The notes: generated from the letters alone by a model not told the origin. Numbered from the stretch's first letter, positions 38,141-47,549 are shown. The stretch is DNA of 64,000 bases from Pyrococcus yayanosii CH1 (GCF_000215995.1 NC_015680.1:248001-312000), one strand, 5' to 3'. Numbers and translations: made by a program.

Positions 38141-38803
38141 TCACAGGTTCTCATAATACATGGCCCCCTCGAGCTCGAGGTCCTTCTTGCGCCTCTCTAA
38201 GTATCTGTAAACGGTTCCGTGGGGGGCCCCTCTCGCGAGCTTCTCGATGGCGGTCTTGGCTATCTCAATCTGGATGGGGTTCCCTATTATTGCGACGGTC
38301 TTTCCGTAGACGCTCACACTAGCTCCGCTCATCTCCTCGATTATCTCCCTTGTCCTTCCCTTCCTCCCGATTATCCTGCCCCTGACACGGGGGAGGGCGT
38401 TCTTCTCGTTTCCGATGATCATATCGGTTAAGTTTATTATCTCGAGGTATTCGCCCTCGTTAAGTAGTCTAAAGGCTCTCTCGGGCGAGAAACCGCGCCC
38501 TATCGCGAGGACTATATCCCTGGCCTTCCAGACGGCCAGCGGGTCGTTAGTTTCCTTTGTCGATGTTATCCAGACCTCCCCAGTCTCGCTGTCAACTTCA
38601 ATTCTCGTCTTCGTCCTTCTCTCTATCTCTCTCTTCGTGCTGCCCTTCTTCCCTATGAGGACGGCTATTCTCTCCTTTGGAATCTTAACGTACTCCTCTT
38701 GCCTGAACTCCTCTTCCCACTCATCCTCTTCTTCCTCAATAGGCTCGCCGTCCTTACTTACCTTCTCAAACTTCTTCAGGAGCTTCTCAAATTCTTCCTC
38801 CAT
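38141..38803 (-). CDS. KH-domain ribosome biogenesis protein (Dim2/Pno1/Krr1-like)
   Basis: The product has 220 residues. After an acidic N-terminal region (about 1-37), two KH domains follow, with IPKERIAVLIGKKGSTKREIE (first GxxG, GKKG) and RGRIIGRKGRTREIIEEMSG (second GxxG, GRKG). Eukaryotic Dim2/Pno1 helps mature the 3' end of 18S rRNA; the archaeal orthologue binds aIF2alpha and 16S rRNA. ATG 38803 has GGGTGAT upstream inside the end of rio1. Being next to RIO1 and aIF1A supports a small-subunit role. Confidence 0.93.
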   Translation of the reverse strand: MEEEFEKLLKKFEKVSKDGEPIEEEEDEWEEEFRQEEYVKIPKERIAVLIGKKGSTKREIERRTKTRIEVDSETGEVWITSTKETNDPLAVWKARDIVLAIGRGFSPERAFRLLNEGEYLEIINLTDMIIGNEKNALPRVRGRIIGRKGRTREIIEEMSGASVSVYGKTVAIIGNPIQIEIAKTAIEKLARGAPHGTVYRYLERRKKDLELEGAMYYENL

Positions 38804-39575
38804 ACTCATCACCCGCGAGCTCCCGGAACTTCTCTTCCGGGTCGTCAACGCTCACGCCCTTTCTCGCGAAGTAGCTCGTTATGTTCTTTATGTCACGATA
38901 GAGCAAGGTCAGGCTCATCCTGTTCCTCTTTACCGTCGCCTGGGACCAGTCGATTATGACGGGCTCCTCCCAGATGAGGATGTTGTACTCGCTCAAATCC
39001 CCATGAACCATGTCGCCCCTCTTCCAGAGCCTCTCTATCGAGCCCATTGCGAAGTCGTAGAGCTCCTCGAAGTCCTTCTTCTCTAGGGACTTCTCCACGT
39101 CCTTTAGCCTTGGAGCTGGGGTCTCGTCTCCTATGAACTCCATTATCAGGACGTTGTTGCGGAAGGCTATAGGTTCTGGGGCTCTAACTGCATATTTCAT
39201 GGCCCTCTGGAGGTTCTTGAACTCTCTCCTCGTCCATACGAAGACGAGCTTCCTTATGTCCTTTGGCAGATATCCCACACGAGGGTCGGCCGCGAGGTAC
39301 TCCCATATCCTGCGGAACTCCGTGGTGTAGGTGCGGTATATCTTTACGGCTATCCTGTTGCCCTGTGCGTCGAAGCCCGCGAAGACATTGGCTTCTTTGC
39401 CCGTGCTGAGGACACCATAGAGTAGATCTATCTTCCCACGCCTGTAAAAGTAGCTTATCGTCTCAACGGTGGTCCGGTCGAAAACCTCGCTGAAGACCTT
39501 GAACAGCTCGCTGTCTTTCTCTCTCCTCTCCCTCAGACCAAGGACTTCCGCTATCTCCCTGTCAAGTCTCTCCAT
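38787..39575 (-). CDS. rio1: RIO1 family serine protein kinase
   Basis: This atypical kinase/ATPase acts in late small-subunit maturation. The product has 262 residues. The ATP loop is STGKEANVF, the Lys is in IAVKIYRT, the catalytic loop HGDLSEYNILIW carries the Asp, and the metal site is IDWSQAT. The N-terminal helical RIO domain is present (FDRTTVETISYFYRRGKID). It overlaps the KH-protein gene by 17 bases and follows aIF1A by 6. Confidence 0.95.
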   Translation of the reverse strand: MERLDREIAEVLGLRERREKDSELFKVFSEVFDRTTVETISYFYRRGKIDLLYGVLSTGKEANVFAGFDAQGNRIAVKIYRTYTTEFRRIWEYLAADPRVGYLPKDIRKLVFVWTRREFKNLQRAMKYAVRAPEPIAFRNNVLIMEFIGDETPAPRLKDVEKSLEKKDFEELYDFAMGSIERLWKRGDMVHGDLSEYNILIWEEPVIIDWSQATVKRNRMSLTLLYRDIKNITSYFARKGVSVDDPEEKFRELAGDEYGGRI

Positions 39576-39581
39576 AGTTCA

Positions 39582-39923
39582 TCACTCGAAAGTGAGGCCA
39601 CCGCCTGTGAGGAACTCTTGGCTTATCTTGCCCTTCCTCAGGAGCCAGTCGACCTGGGTCTGGGTGTAGCGGTAGACTATGTCTCCCCTCTTGTCGCTCT
39701 GAACTGGCCATGGCTGGACTATGACGAGGTCGCCGACCCTGATCCATACCCTCCTTCTGAGCTTGCCCGGTATTCTGCATCGCCTCACCTTGCCGTCCTC
39801 GCAACGAACGTCCATCCAGCCCGCCCCGAGTGCCTGTTCCACTACCCCGAAGAGCTGGTTTCCCTCTGGGAGGGGCACCCTAATTACCTCTTCTCCCTCT
39901 ACCTTTCTCTCCTTCTTCGGCAT
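39582..39923 (-). CDS. eif1A: Translation initiation factor aIF1A
   Basis: This A-site initiation factor has 113 residues, starting [19 protein letters not shown]. The OB-fold core is [39 protein letters not shown] and [15 protein letters not shown]. The ATG at 39923 has GGGGTGA 6 bases upstream; two earlier in-frame ATGs are unlikely. It leads the operon aIF1A-rio1-KH-top6B-top6A-DUF530-DUF1699. Confidence 0.95.
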   Translation of the reverse strand: MPKKERKVEGEEVIRVPLPEGNQLFGVVEQALGAGWMDVRCEDGKVRRCRIPGKLRRRVWIRVGDLVIVQPWPVQSDKRGDIVYRYTQTQVDWLLRKGKISQEFLTGGGLTFE

Positions 39924-39978
39924 GAGCATCACCCCTCTTGATTTTTGCAAAATTTTTCTACCCCTACCTTCCTCTTAA

Positions 39979-39993
39979 CCTTTAAAAATTTTT
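39979..39993. promoter_or_regulatory. Shared TATA between aIF1A operon and sppA operon
   Basis: cctttaaaaattttt reads as a TATA box in both directions. It is about 55 bases before the aIF1A start on the minus strand and about 30 before sppA on the plus strand. Confidence 0.55.
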
Positions 39994-40016
39994 GCACCAC
40001 CGCAAATCTCTAAAGG

Positions 40017-41054
40017 ATGAGGAGCGAGAGAGGGCTGGTGGACAACGTGGAGAGAGGGGTATGGAAGTATCTCACGTTCATCCTCGCCCTCATCCTCGGC
40101 TTCTCCCTCGTTGCCAATGTGCTCCTTTACGTTCAGGTCGGAACCCTTCAAAAGACATCCTTCGACAATGTCACGAGAACCATAGTGATTAGGGAGAACG
40201 CGACCAGCTCAACCTTCGAGAACGTTAGTCTTCTAAAGGTTCAAATCGAGGAGATGCGGAGGGAAATCGAGTACTTGAGGGCTCAGTTGAGGGCATCCAG
40301 AGGAACTTTTGGAAACGCCACAATTGCCGTGGTCCCGATATTTGGCCCAATAGACGATTACCTCGCCCTTCACGTTGTTAGGATTCTCAGGGAACTTAGG
40401 GACAACTCGAGCGTTGGGGGAGTGCTTCTTTGGATAGAGAGCCCGGGGGGATATATAGGGCCCGTGAGGGCGATATACGAGGAGGTCAAAAAACTTGCCT
40501 ACGAGAAGCCGGTGGTAGCCTACACGGCCGGTTACGCGGATTCTGGAGCCTATTACATAGCCTGTGCCGCCGAAAAGATAATAGCCGACCCCCTCGCTGA
40601 AGTTGGAAGCATAGGCGTCATTTACGTCCACTTCAACGCGGAGCAATATTATGCCATGAACGGCATAAAGGTGGATGTCTTCAAGACGGGCCCCCACAAG
40701 GACATGGGAGCCGACTGGAGGGGACTAACAGAGGAGGAGAAGAAAATTATAACGGAACAGATAGACGCCTACTTTCAGGAGTTCCTCAGAGTTGTCAGTG
40801 AGAGCCGCAACATGACGCTCAACAAGACTAAAGAGTTCGCTGACGGGAGGGTTTGGTTCGCCTATCAAGTCAAAGGCACGCTCGTGGACGACACGGGAGA
40901 CATGGACTACGCCTTAAAGGTGCTGGTGGATATGATGGGGGTTGAGGGAGCTAGGGTAATCGTTTATGATTCCCCAACGTCTGACTTTGGCATAGCACAA
41001 AGCTCCGCCCTTTACATGCCGGCCCGCTATGTTTACTCCTACATCGGGAGGTGA
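40017..41054 (+). CDS. sppA: Signal peptide peptidase SppA
   Basis: This membrane-anchored serine protease clears cleaved signal peptides. The product has 345 residues. One N-terminal membrane helix (YLTFILALILGFSLVANVLLYV, about 18-39) is followed by a coiled-coil-like stalk (VQIEEMRREIEYLRAQL). The protease domain has the nucleophile Ser in GYADSGAYYIACAAEKI (about 180) and the general-base Lys in KTGPHKDMGADW (about 229). No ribosome-binding site is clear and the TATA is about 30 bases upstream, so it may be leaderless. It heads an operon with the next two genes. Confidence 0.94.
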   Translation: MRSERGLVDNVERGVWKYLTFILALILGFSLVANVLLYVQVGTLQKTSFDNVTRTIVIRENATSSTFENVSLLKVQIEEMRREIEYLRAQLRASRGTFGNATIAVVPIFGPIDDYLALHVVRILRELRDNSSVGGVLLWIESPGGYIGPVRAIYEEVKKLAYEKPVVAYTAGYADSGAYYIACAAEKIIADPLAEVGSIGVIYVHFNAEQYYAMNGIKVDVFKTGPHKDMGADWRGLTEEEKKIITEQIDAYFQEFLRVVSESRNMTLNKTKEFADGRVWFAYQVKGTLVDDTGDMDYALKVLVDMMGVEGARVIVYDSPTSDFGIAQSSALYMPARYVYSYIGR

Positions 41055-41059
41055 GGGCC

Positions 41060-41530
41060 GTGCAGTGCGAAGAGAAACTTGAGGTCTTTGAGAACGGCTT
41101 TGAGGATGGTAAGTTCAATATAAGGGTGGAGGTTTACGGCGGGGATGCTAGGAAGGTGCTCCTCGCCCTGATCTACGAGCTTTACTTGCCCGACTATGGC
41201 TCCGACTACATCTATCCCTTCGAGTGCGCCAAAGAGTTCTGGGGAATATACATGGACGGAAGCGAGGTCGAGCCGGAGGAAATGAAGCTCAGCGAGCCGA
41301 AGTTCGTTTCGAGGAGCGTGATTGATAAGCTTGATAAGGTCTTGAAGGGGTTAGACGCCCCCCAGGAAGTCAAAGCTCTTGTCGACCTTGAGAGAGCGAA
41401 GATATACAAGGTCAAGGAGGGCTACCTGGCCGTCGGCAAGAACTTCCTCCTCGATCACAGGGACAGGCTCTTCATCTTCAACAAGCCGAGCGTGGCCGAG
41501 ATGCTCCTGAAGTACATCGGGAGATGGTAA
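41060..41530 (+). CDS. Conserved hypothetical protein, 156 residues
   Basis: The product begins (GTG)[16 protein letters not shown] and is acidic, with alpha/beta-like segments [24 protein letters not shown] and a run [28 protein letters not shown]. There is no membrane segment. I recognise no family. GTG 41060 is preferred because GGAGGTG sits 6 bases before it. It lies between sppA and an AI-2E-type permease, with tight spacing, so one transcript is likely. Confidence 0.75.
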   Translation: MQCEEKLEVFENGFEDGKFNIRVEVYGGDARKVLLALIYELYLPDYGSDYIYPFECAKEFWGIYMDGSEVEPEEMKLSEPKFVSRSVIDKLDKVLKGLDAPQEVKALVDLERAKIYKVKEGYLAVGKNFLLDHRDRLFIFNKPSVAEMLLKYIGRW

Positions 41531-41531
41531 G

Positions 41532-42551
41532 ATGGAGAGGGAGACGATAGTCTGGACGGCCGTTGCCCTTATAGTCATCTTCCTCGTGTGGAAGACCATA
41601 GCGCCTCTATTCACCCCCATAGTCTTTGGGTTTGCGGCCGCCTATATCCTGCACCCCTTTCACGTCAGGCTCTCGGAAAAGGTTGGAAATAGGGCATCCT
41701 CTCTTATCATAACCAGCTTGATGCTCGTGGCCTCCATCGGCTTTCTAATAGGAGCTGCCCTCTGGGTTACCGATGTCCTCCGAAACATTTACGTTTATCT
41801 CGATAAGTTCTTCATATGGCTCAAGGGTCTGAACGTTCCGCCCGCCCTTAACGCCGTTTTTGACGCCCTATCGGAGAGCTTTCCGGAAAGGCTAAGCCAT
41901 ATTCTCCTCGGATACACATTATCCCTTCCCAAGCTCGTCCTCCAGATAGTGGTCTTCTTGGCGGTCTTCTATGGAGCTCTTTTGAACGCAGACTTCCTCT
42001 CCACCGAAGTATACAGGCTCCTTCCCTCCACAAACAGGGAGCTCGGTGAGAAGCTGATAGAAAAGGCAAAAGAAACCCTTGATGCCATCCTGAAGACCTG
42101 GCTATTCCTCAGCGTCACCAAGGGGTTTCTTCTGGCGCTCGGCTTTTATATCTTTGGTATAAGTAACATCACAGGGTCTATAGCGGCAGGAATACTGTGT
42201 GTTGTGCTCGAGCTCCTTCCGGTGGTTGGAGGATGGATTATGTGGGCCGTTGGGGCATTTCTCCTCGTCCACCGCTCCCTGCTCCTCGCAATACTCTTTG
42301 CCCTCTACGGGGCGATATTCATATCTCCAGTTCCAGACATAATCGTCAAGCCCAAGCTCGTTGCCAGGAGGGCAAGGGTGAGCTCTGTGGTTGCCCTGGT
42401 GGGAATATTTGGGGGCATAATCGCCTTCGGAGCCGTGGGGATTGTAATTGGCCCGATAGCTCTTGGCCTTCTCTCGGCACTTCTCGATGCATGGAAGGAA
42501 AAGGAGACGGCTAAACAACCTTCCAGAGCTCATCGCTCTCGGGCCGCCTGA
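41532..42551 (+). CDS. AI-2E family transporter (PerM/YdiK-like)
   Basis: The product has 339 residues with about seven to eight hydrophobic helices. Family traits are [30 protein letters not shown] at the N terminus, the long amphipathic central part, [18 protein letters not shown] and the C-terminal [32 protein letters not shown]. Members include putative sodium/proton antiporters; the substrate here is unknown. The last 41 bases overlap the convergent AIR-synthase-like gene. Confidence 0.9.
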   Translation: MERETIVWTAVALIVIFLVWKTIAPLFTPIVFGFAAAYILHPFHVRLSEKVGNRASSLIITSLMLVASIGFLIGAALWVTDVLRNIYVYLDKFFIWLKGLNVPPALNAVFDALSESFPERLSHILLGYTLSLPKLVLQIVVFLAVFYGALLNADFLSTEVYRLLPSTNRELGEKLIEKAKETLDAILKTWLFLSVTKGFLLALGFYIFGISNITGSIAAGILCVVLELLPVVGGWIMWAVGAFLLVHRSLLLAILFALYGAIFISPVPDIIVKPKLVARRARVSSVVALVGIFGGIIAFGAVGIVIGPIALGLLSALLDAWKEKETAKQPSRAHRSRAA

Positions 42552-43488
42552 GTGGCCTTTCGACGCCCCCCTCTATTATGACCCTCTTTTTCTCCGCCAG
42601 GAACTCTCCTATTATGCCAGCCCTTATTCCCCTCGCCTCAAGCTTCTCGACGAGAATCCTCGCGTGGTCTCTCGGAACGGATATCAAAAGCGTTCCCGAG
42701 CTTATGAGGGCCAAGGGGTCGAGGTCGTAGAAGCGACATATCTTTCTTGTCTCATTCCTGATTGGAATCTTCTCGGCGAACACCCGGAAGCCCAAGTTGG
42801 CAACGTCTGCCATCTCGTGAAGACCGTTAGCGACGCCGCCTTCAGTCGGGTCGTGCATTGCCGTCGCCCACTCCCTGGCTATCATGGCCTCCTCGACGAC
42901 GCTTATCTCCTCGATGAATGCCTTCGCTCTCTCTACGAAGCTTCTCCCGAAGACTCCGGCGAGTTCCTCCTCCCTTTCATAGGCTATTATGGCCGTTCCC
43001 TCAATCCCTACCCCCTTGGTTAGGACTATGGCATCGCCTGCCCTTGGTCTCGGGATTACTAGCTTCTCCCTCTCAACCTCCCCAAGCATCGTCCCGATTA
43101 CTATCGGCTTCTTTAGGCCAAGCGTTACCTCCGTGTGGCCCCCTACTATAGTTACACCGAGCCTTTCGGCGTTCTCTCTGATTTCCTCCATTATCTTGGC
43201 GAGCATGATTTCATCAGCCCCCTCGGGCAAGAGTATCGTGACGAGGAACCACTTTGGTTTGGCGCCCAAAGTTGCAACATCGTTGGCGTTCACATGGACC
43301 GCGTAGAAACCTATCCTCTCTTCGGCCCCGGTTATGGGGTCAGTCGAGGCCACAAGGATCGTTTCTCCGAAGTCTAAGGCGGCCGCATCTATGCCAACGC
43401 CAGGCCCCACCAGAACCCTGCCGTTCTTCTTCAAGCCCTTGAAGACTATGCTTTCAAGAACTTCCGGTGGAACTTTTCCAGGGAGCAT
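42511..43488 (-). CDS. AIR synthase-related / HypE-like protein
   Basis: The product has 325 residues of the PurM/HypE ATP-dependent superfamily. It shows [48 protein letters not shown] and [18 protein letters not shown], the ATP- and metal-binding motifs. The C-terminal Cys that HypE needs for cyanide ligand synthesis is not seen (it ends ELWKVV), and no hydrogenase genes are nearby, so HypE function is unlikely. GGGTGATGAA precedes the ATG at 43488. Confidence 0.87.
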   Translation of the reverse strand: MLPGKVPPEVLESIVFKGLKKNGRVLVGPGVGIDAAALDFGETILVASTDPITGAEERIGFYAVHVNANDVATLGAKPKWFLVTILLPEGADEIMLAKIMEEIRENAERLGVTIVGGHTEVTLGLKKPIVIGTMLGEVEREKLVIPRPRAGDAIVLTKGVGIEGTAIIAYEREEELAGVFGRSFVERAKAFIEEISVVEEAMIAREWATAMHDPTEGGVANGLHEMADVANLGFRVFAEKIPIRNETRKICRFYDLDPLALISSGTLLISVPRDHARILVEKLEARGIRAGIIGEFLAEKKRVIIEGGVERPLRRPESDELWKVV

Positions 43489-43518
43489 TTCATCACCCGA
43501 TGATGTGTCGAGCAAAGG

Positions 43519-43531
43519 CTATAAATATTGT
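43519..43531 (+). promoter_or_regulatory. TATA box of the DUF89 remnant
   Basis: ggctataaatatt lies about 30 bases before the GTG at 43556, and GGGGTGAT precedes the GTG. The intact start signals contrast with the damaged gene. Confidence 0.5.
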
Positions 43532-43555
43532 TAAGGCTTTCAAAGGGGTGATGAC

Positions 43556-44346
43556 GTGAAGGTTCACTACGAATGTCTCCCTTGCCTGGTCTCTCAGTGC
43601 CAGAGGATAACCGAAATGGCCACTTCCGGCCATAACTGGAAGTAAGATTTTCCTCGACCTCTAGGGTTCCTTCGTAAGGATGGCCCATTCGAGGAATACA
43701 AAAGGGTTTCAGATGAAATGGCTCGAAGGATTGTCAAGCTCGTTGAAGAGAAGTTAAGGCCAGATCTGAAGACGACCCTGAAGCTCGCCATAATTGGGAA
43801 CGTCATTGACTTCTCCGTTGGCTATGATCCAGCGAGACTTGAGAGGGACGTCGAGGAAATGCTGAAGCTTCCCCTTTACATCGACGAGAGCGAAGAGCTC
43901 TTCCAAGAGCTCAAGAAGGCGAAGACCCTCCTTTACTTAACGGACAATGTTGGTGAAATTCACTTCGACGCCATATTCCTGAGGAGGGTAAGGGAGGAGT
44001 TCGCCGTTGAAATATATATCGCTGGCAAAGAAGGGCCCATAATAAACGACGCCACCGTTGAGGACCTCAGAAGGGCGGGTCTCGGTGAGCTAGGCATGAT
44101 AATCTCCACAGGGACACGCATAGTGGGAGTTCCACTTGGGGAAGTCAGCGAGGAGTCAGAAGGGTCTTTGAGGCGGCCGACGTGATAATAGCGAAGGGAC
44201 AGGGCAACTTTGAGACTCTGAGCGAGATAAAGGACAGCAGGTTGTTCTTCCTCCTTAAGGCCAAATGTCCGCCGATGGCAAGGGAGCTAAGAGTTCCTAG
44301 GGGATCGCTCGTGTGCATGAGGAACAGAATGATTAAGAAGAGCTGA
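43556..44346 (+). pseudogene. DUF89 family (ARMT1-like phosphatase) remnant
   Basis: The start GTG KVHYECLPCLVSQCQRITEM is a normal archaeal DUF89 N terminus with the CxxC pair. It stops at TAA 43643 after 29 codons. SKIFLDL is then in the +1 frame (43641-43661), and FLRKDGPFEEYKRVSDEMARR returns to frame 0. From these joins roughly 30-40 codons of the helical N-terminal part seem lost. The main body (43718-44150) includes YLTDNVGEIHFD and GPIINDATVEDL. A 1-base deletion near 44153 shifts the rest; correcting it gives VRRVFEAADVIIAKGQGNFE to the TGA at 44344. The family comprises metal-dependent phosphatases. Confidence 0.88.
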
Positions 44347-46036
44347 AGAGGAGCTCCCTCAACCTCTTCGGGAGCTCCTCTATCTTAACCCTCTCCTGCT
44401 CTCTCGTGTCGCGGTCCCTTATCGTGACGGTGCCGTCCTCGGGCGTTTGATTATCGATGGTGATGCAGTAGGGCGTCCCTATCTCATCGTAGCGTAGGTA
44501 TCGCTTTCCTATGCTGTCTTTCTCGTCGTAGACTACTATAAAGCCTTCCTTCTGGAGCGTCCTGAATATTTCGTAGGCTATGCTTGTAAGGGGCTCTTTG
44601 GCCACCAGCGGGAGGACGGCAACCTCAATCGGGGCCATGTCCTTCTTTATCTTCAGGTAAATTCTGCCGTCCTCTTCGACGAGGGAGTTCTCGAGGAGCA
44701 GATAGAAGGGCCTGTCTATGCCAAAGCTCGGCTCGAGCACGTGCGGGATTATTTTCTCCCCAGTCACCTTCTCCTCAATTTCCTTGATCACGAAGTCCTC
44801 CTTTTCGAGCTCGTAGCCCTCTACCGTAACTTTGCCCTTCTCTTCAACCTCCTTGACGAGCCTCTCGAGCTCCTCCTGAGACATCGCCTTGAGCCTCTCG
44901 TTCACCTTCTTTGCGTCCCCCTTGAGCCTCGGGCCGACACGCTTCATGTTTAGGCTCACTTGGAGTCTCTTGACAACCTTGGGCTCATCGTAGTGTATCA
45001 TAACCGTCAAGTCGGCTCCGCTCTCCTTTATGTGCCTCTTCAGGTCGTAGTCGGTCCTGTAAGCTATACCCACGCATTCAACCCAGCCGAAGCGCTCGCT
45101 GTGTATCTCCGCGTCCCAAGTGTCGGTGGAGTAGTGGGCTCTCTCTTCAGGAAGTTGTTGTCTGAACCTTATGGCCTTCTCGGGGATGCCGATGTCAAGA
45201 AGGATGCGCTTGACCATGACCATGTAGTAGGCAAAGAGGGTGTTGAGGACGTAGCCCTTCTTGACCGCCTCCTCGGCCGTAATCTCTATCTCGCCGAGCC
45301 CCTTGAGTTGGTGCTCTGTGGGGTAGAGCCTTAGAACCTCGTCCTTGACCTCATCGAAGTGCGGGTGCTCTGGGTTCCTCGGGTCGAAGAATATCTCGGC
45401 CTCCGCCTGCGTGAACTCTCTCAGCCTTATCATCCCCTGCCTTGGCGAGATCTCGTTTCTGTAGGCTTTACCTATCTGAAAAACGCCAAAGGGAAGCCTG
45501 TTGCGGGCAAAGGCGTTCAAGCGTTTGAAGTTCACAAAGATACCCTGGGCCGTCTCGGGCCTCAGATAGGCCTTCTTATCCTTATAGGGCCCTATGTAGG
45601 TCTCGAACATAAGGTTGAAGTACCAGACGTCGGAGAGCTCGCCGCCACACTCGGGACACTTCAGCTCATGCTCCCTTATTATCCTCGTAAGCTCCTCGGC
45701 CGAAAGACCTTCCGTCTCAATGTTAAGGGCCTCCTCTATTAGATGGTCAGCCCTGAAGCGGGCACCGCACTTCTTGCACTCTACCAACGGGTCGACGAAC
45801 TTCTCGACGTGGCCGCTCGCGATGAAAACCCTTTCGGGCGTTATGTCCGGCGTCTCGATTTCAAAGAAGCCCTCCCTTATGAAGGCCCTTCTTATCTTCT
45901 CCTCTATCTTCCTCTTTATCGTCGCGCCCAGCGGCCCATAATCGTAAAAGCCCCTCGCGCCCCCGTAGATTTCAAAGCTCCCCCAGGCGAAGCCTCTCCT
46001 CCTCATGAGATCTTGGAGGTACTCGTACTTGTCCAT
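44333..46036 (-). CDS. glyS: Glycyl-tRNA synthetase
   Basis: This class II synthetase of the archaeal/eukaryotic alpha2 type has 567 residues and starts MDKYEYLQDLMRRRGFAWGS. Motif 1 is near GFFEIETPDITPERVF, motif 2 is AYRNEISPRQGMIRLREFTQAEAEIF, motif 3 is SFGIDRPFYLLLE. The C-terminal anticodon-binding domain follows (KDMAPIEVAVLPLV). A Cys-rich zinc-like insertion (VECKKCGARF ... LKCPECGGEL) lies near 90-145. The ATG at 46036 has AGGGGG upstream. Its end overlaps the DUF89 remnant by 14 bases. Confidence 0.95.
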   Translation of the reverse strand: MDKYEYLQDLMRRRGFAWGSFEIYGGARGFYDYGPLGATIKRKIEEKIRRAFIREGFFEIETPDITPERVFIASGHVEKFVDPLVECKKCGARFRADHLIEEALNIETEGLSAEELTRIIREHELKCPECGGELSDVWYFNLMFETYIGPYKDKKAYLRPETAQGIFVNFKRLNAFARNRLPFGVFQIGKAYRNEISPRQGMIRLREFTQAEAEIFFDPRNPEHPHFDEVKDEVLRLYPTEHQLKGLGEIEITAEEAVKKGYVLNTLFAYYMVMVKRILLDIGIPEKAIRFRQQLPEERAHYSTDTWDAEIHSERFGWVECVGIAYRTDYDLKRHIKESGADLTVMIHYDEPKVVKRLQVSLNMKRVGPRLKGDAKKVNERLKAMSQEELERLVKEVEEKGKVTVEGYELEKEDFVIKEIEEKVTGEKIIPHVLEPSFGIDRPFYLLLENSLVEEDGRIYLKIKKDMAPIEVAVLPLVAKEPLTSIAYEIFRTLQKEGFIVVYDEKDSIGKRYLRYDEIGTPYCITIDNQTPEDGTVTIRDRDTREQERVKIEELPKRLRELLFSSS

Positions 46037-46092
46037 GGGCAACCCCCTACCCCTGAATGCCAAAGGTCTAAAAAGCTTTACCCGGTGTAAAC

Positions 46093-46100
46093 CTTTATAA
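46093..46100 (+). promoter_or_regulatory. TATA box of the radical SAM gene
   Basis: aaaCCTTTATAAcccc, about 25-28 bases before the ATG at 46124. GGAGGTG at 46107-46113 may fall outside the mRNA if the start is at the ATG. Confidence 0.5.
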
Positions 46101-46123
46101 CCCCACGGAGGTGGGCCCCTTCG

Positions 46124-47383
46124 ATGATAAGGCTTAGGCTACCGAACTCCCGCTTCGAGGACCTCGGAGATTTCGTCCGGCTCGTGTGGAGGAAAACCCT
46201 CATAGCCGACTTTAAGAAGGGGGAGCTAGAAAGGGCCGTCCGAAGGAAGTTCAGAGTCGAGGTTAGCGTGGGTGCCGAGGATGGGGCCCTCACGGTAACA
46301 ACGGACAATCCAGATGTCGAGAGATTCATAGCCTTCTACATCCAGAGCAATCTCGGGGCAATGTTGCGGAACAGGTACACCGGGCGGAGGGTCATCTACA
46401 TTCACGAGGGCATGGACGTTCCCCTTCTCGGCTACAACGCCTTTGGCCTCATAGACAGGGGGACGAATCTCATACAGGTAAGGGGTGTGAGCGGCTGTAA
46501 CATGAGCTGCATCTTTTGCTCCGTGGATGAGGGGCCATATTCGAGGACGAGGGCGTTAGACTTCGTTGTTGACGTCGAATACCTCATGAAATGGTTCGAC
46601 TGGGTAGCAAGAGAGAAGGGGAAGGGCCTTGAAGCTCATCTGGACGCCCAAGGAGAGCCGCTCCTTTACCCCTTTATTGTGGAGCTCGTTCAGGCCCTTA
46701 GGGATCATCCTCACGTCTCAGTAATATCTATGCAGAGCAACGGCACCCTCTTGGATGATAGGTTAGTTGAAGAGCTCGCTGAGGCTGGCCTGGACAGGGT
46801 GAACCTCTCCATTCACTCCCTCAATCCAGAAAAGGCTAAGATACTCATGGGCCGGAAGGACTACGACCTTGAGCATGTCCTCGAGATGGCGGAGGCGTTG
46901 GTTAACGCGGGGATAGACGTCCTGATAGCCCCCGTCATAATATTCGGGGTGAACGACGACGAGGCTGAGGCCTTCATAGAGTTCGCCCGTAGGATTGGGG
47001 CAGGAAAACGCTGGCCGGCAATTGGCTTCCAGAACTACATACCCTACAAGTTTGGGAGAAACCCTGCCATAGCGAGGCCTATCCCATTCAAGGAATTCTA
47101 TGCGTGGCTCAGGAGGCTTGAAGAGAAGACGGGCATGAAACCTCTCGTGCTCAGACCGGAGCACTTCGGCATGCACAGAAGGCCCTTCATTCCCCTCGCG
47201 TTCCAGAGGGGGGAGGTAGTCAAGGCTGAGGTCGTCCTTCCGGGCAGGATGGAGGGTGAGATGATTGCCAAGGCAAGGAACAGGCTCATTCAGGTCATAG
47301 ATGCGAACGCCCGGGTGGGCGAGAAAATTAAGGTCAAGATAGTGAGGACAAGGCACGGGATATACGTTGGGACGAGGGCGTAA
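46124..47383 (+). CDS. Radical SAM protein with C-terminal TRAM domain (COG2100-like)
   Basis: The product has 419 residues. A 115-residue N-terminal domain precedes the radical SAM core, whose 4Fe-4S ligands are in SGCNMSCIFCS (CxxxCxxC, about 125-132). SAM-binding features are DAQGEPLLYP and MQSNGTLL; NLSIHSLNPEKAKILMG follows. The C-terminal VVKAEVVLPGRMEGEMIAKARNRLIQV ... GEKIKVKIVRTRHGIYVG is a TRAM domain, which binds RNA in related tRNA-modifying enzymes. The substrate is unknown; RNA modification is an inference from TRAM. A box C/D sRNA starts 34 bases after the stop. Confidence 0.88.
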   Translation: MIRLRLPNSRFEDLGDFVRLVWRKTLIADFKKGELERAVRRKFRVEVSVGAEDGALTVTTDNPDVERFIAFYIQSNLGAMLRNRYTGRRVIYIHEGMDVPLLGYNAFGLIDRGTNLIQVRGVSGCNMSCIFCSVDEGPYSRTRALDFVVDVEYLMKWFDWVAREKGKGLEAHLDAQGEPLLYPFIVELVQALRDHPHVSVISMQSNGTLLDDRLVEELAEAGLDRVNLSIHSLNPEKAKILMGRKDYDLEHVLEMAEALVNAGIDVLIAPVIIFGVNDDEAEAFIEFARRIGAGKRWPAIGFQNYIPYKFGRNPAIARPIPFKEFYAWLRRLEEKTGMKPLVLRPEHFGMHRRPFIPLAFQRGEVVKAEVVLPGRMEGEMIAKARNRLIQVIDANARVGEKIKVKIVRTRHGIYVGTRA

Positions 47384-47416
47384 CGCCTTTAAATCTTCCC
47401 ATTCAATAATTTTCTG

Positions 47417-47486
47417 GCGGGCTCGTGATGAGCTTTCCCTACGGCCCGAGCACGTGCAATGAGGAGTACAGCCAGGGCTGATGACC
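47417..47486 (+). ncRNA. Box C/D sRNA
   Basis: In order: C box GTGATGA (47425-47431), guide 1 GCTTTCCCTACGGC (47432-47445), D' CCGA (47446-47449), a 9-base spacer, C' ATGAGGA (47459-47465), guide 2 GTACAGCCAGGG (47466-47477), D CTGA (47478-47481). Box C and D are canonical, D' and C' differ by one base each, as is usual for internal boxes. A TATA-like CTTTAAATC at 47390-47398 lies about 25 bases before the predicted 5' end. It occupies the gap between the radical SAM and phosphoesterase genes and holds no open frame. Targets are undetermined; ends are approximate. Confidence 0.75.
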
Positions 47487-47549
47487 ATGAGGCGGACCTT
47501 CTCCTTCTATTCTATCCATCGAGGCGATTGGCGAGCTAGGTGATGTCCC

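Noticed and set aside
42511-43488. Calling the AIR-synthase-like gene hypE
   Set aside because: The C-terminal cysteine motif of HypE is missing and no hydrogenase maturation genes are near.
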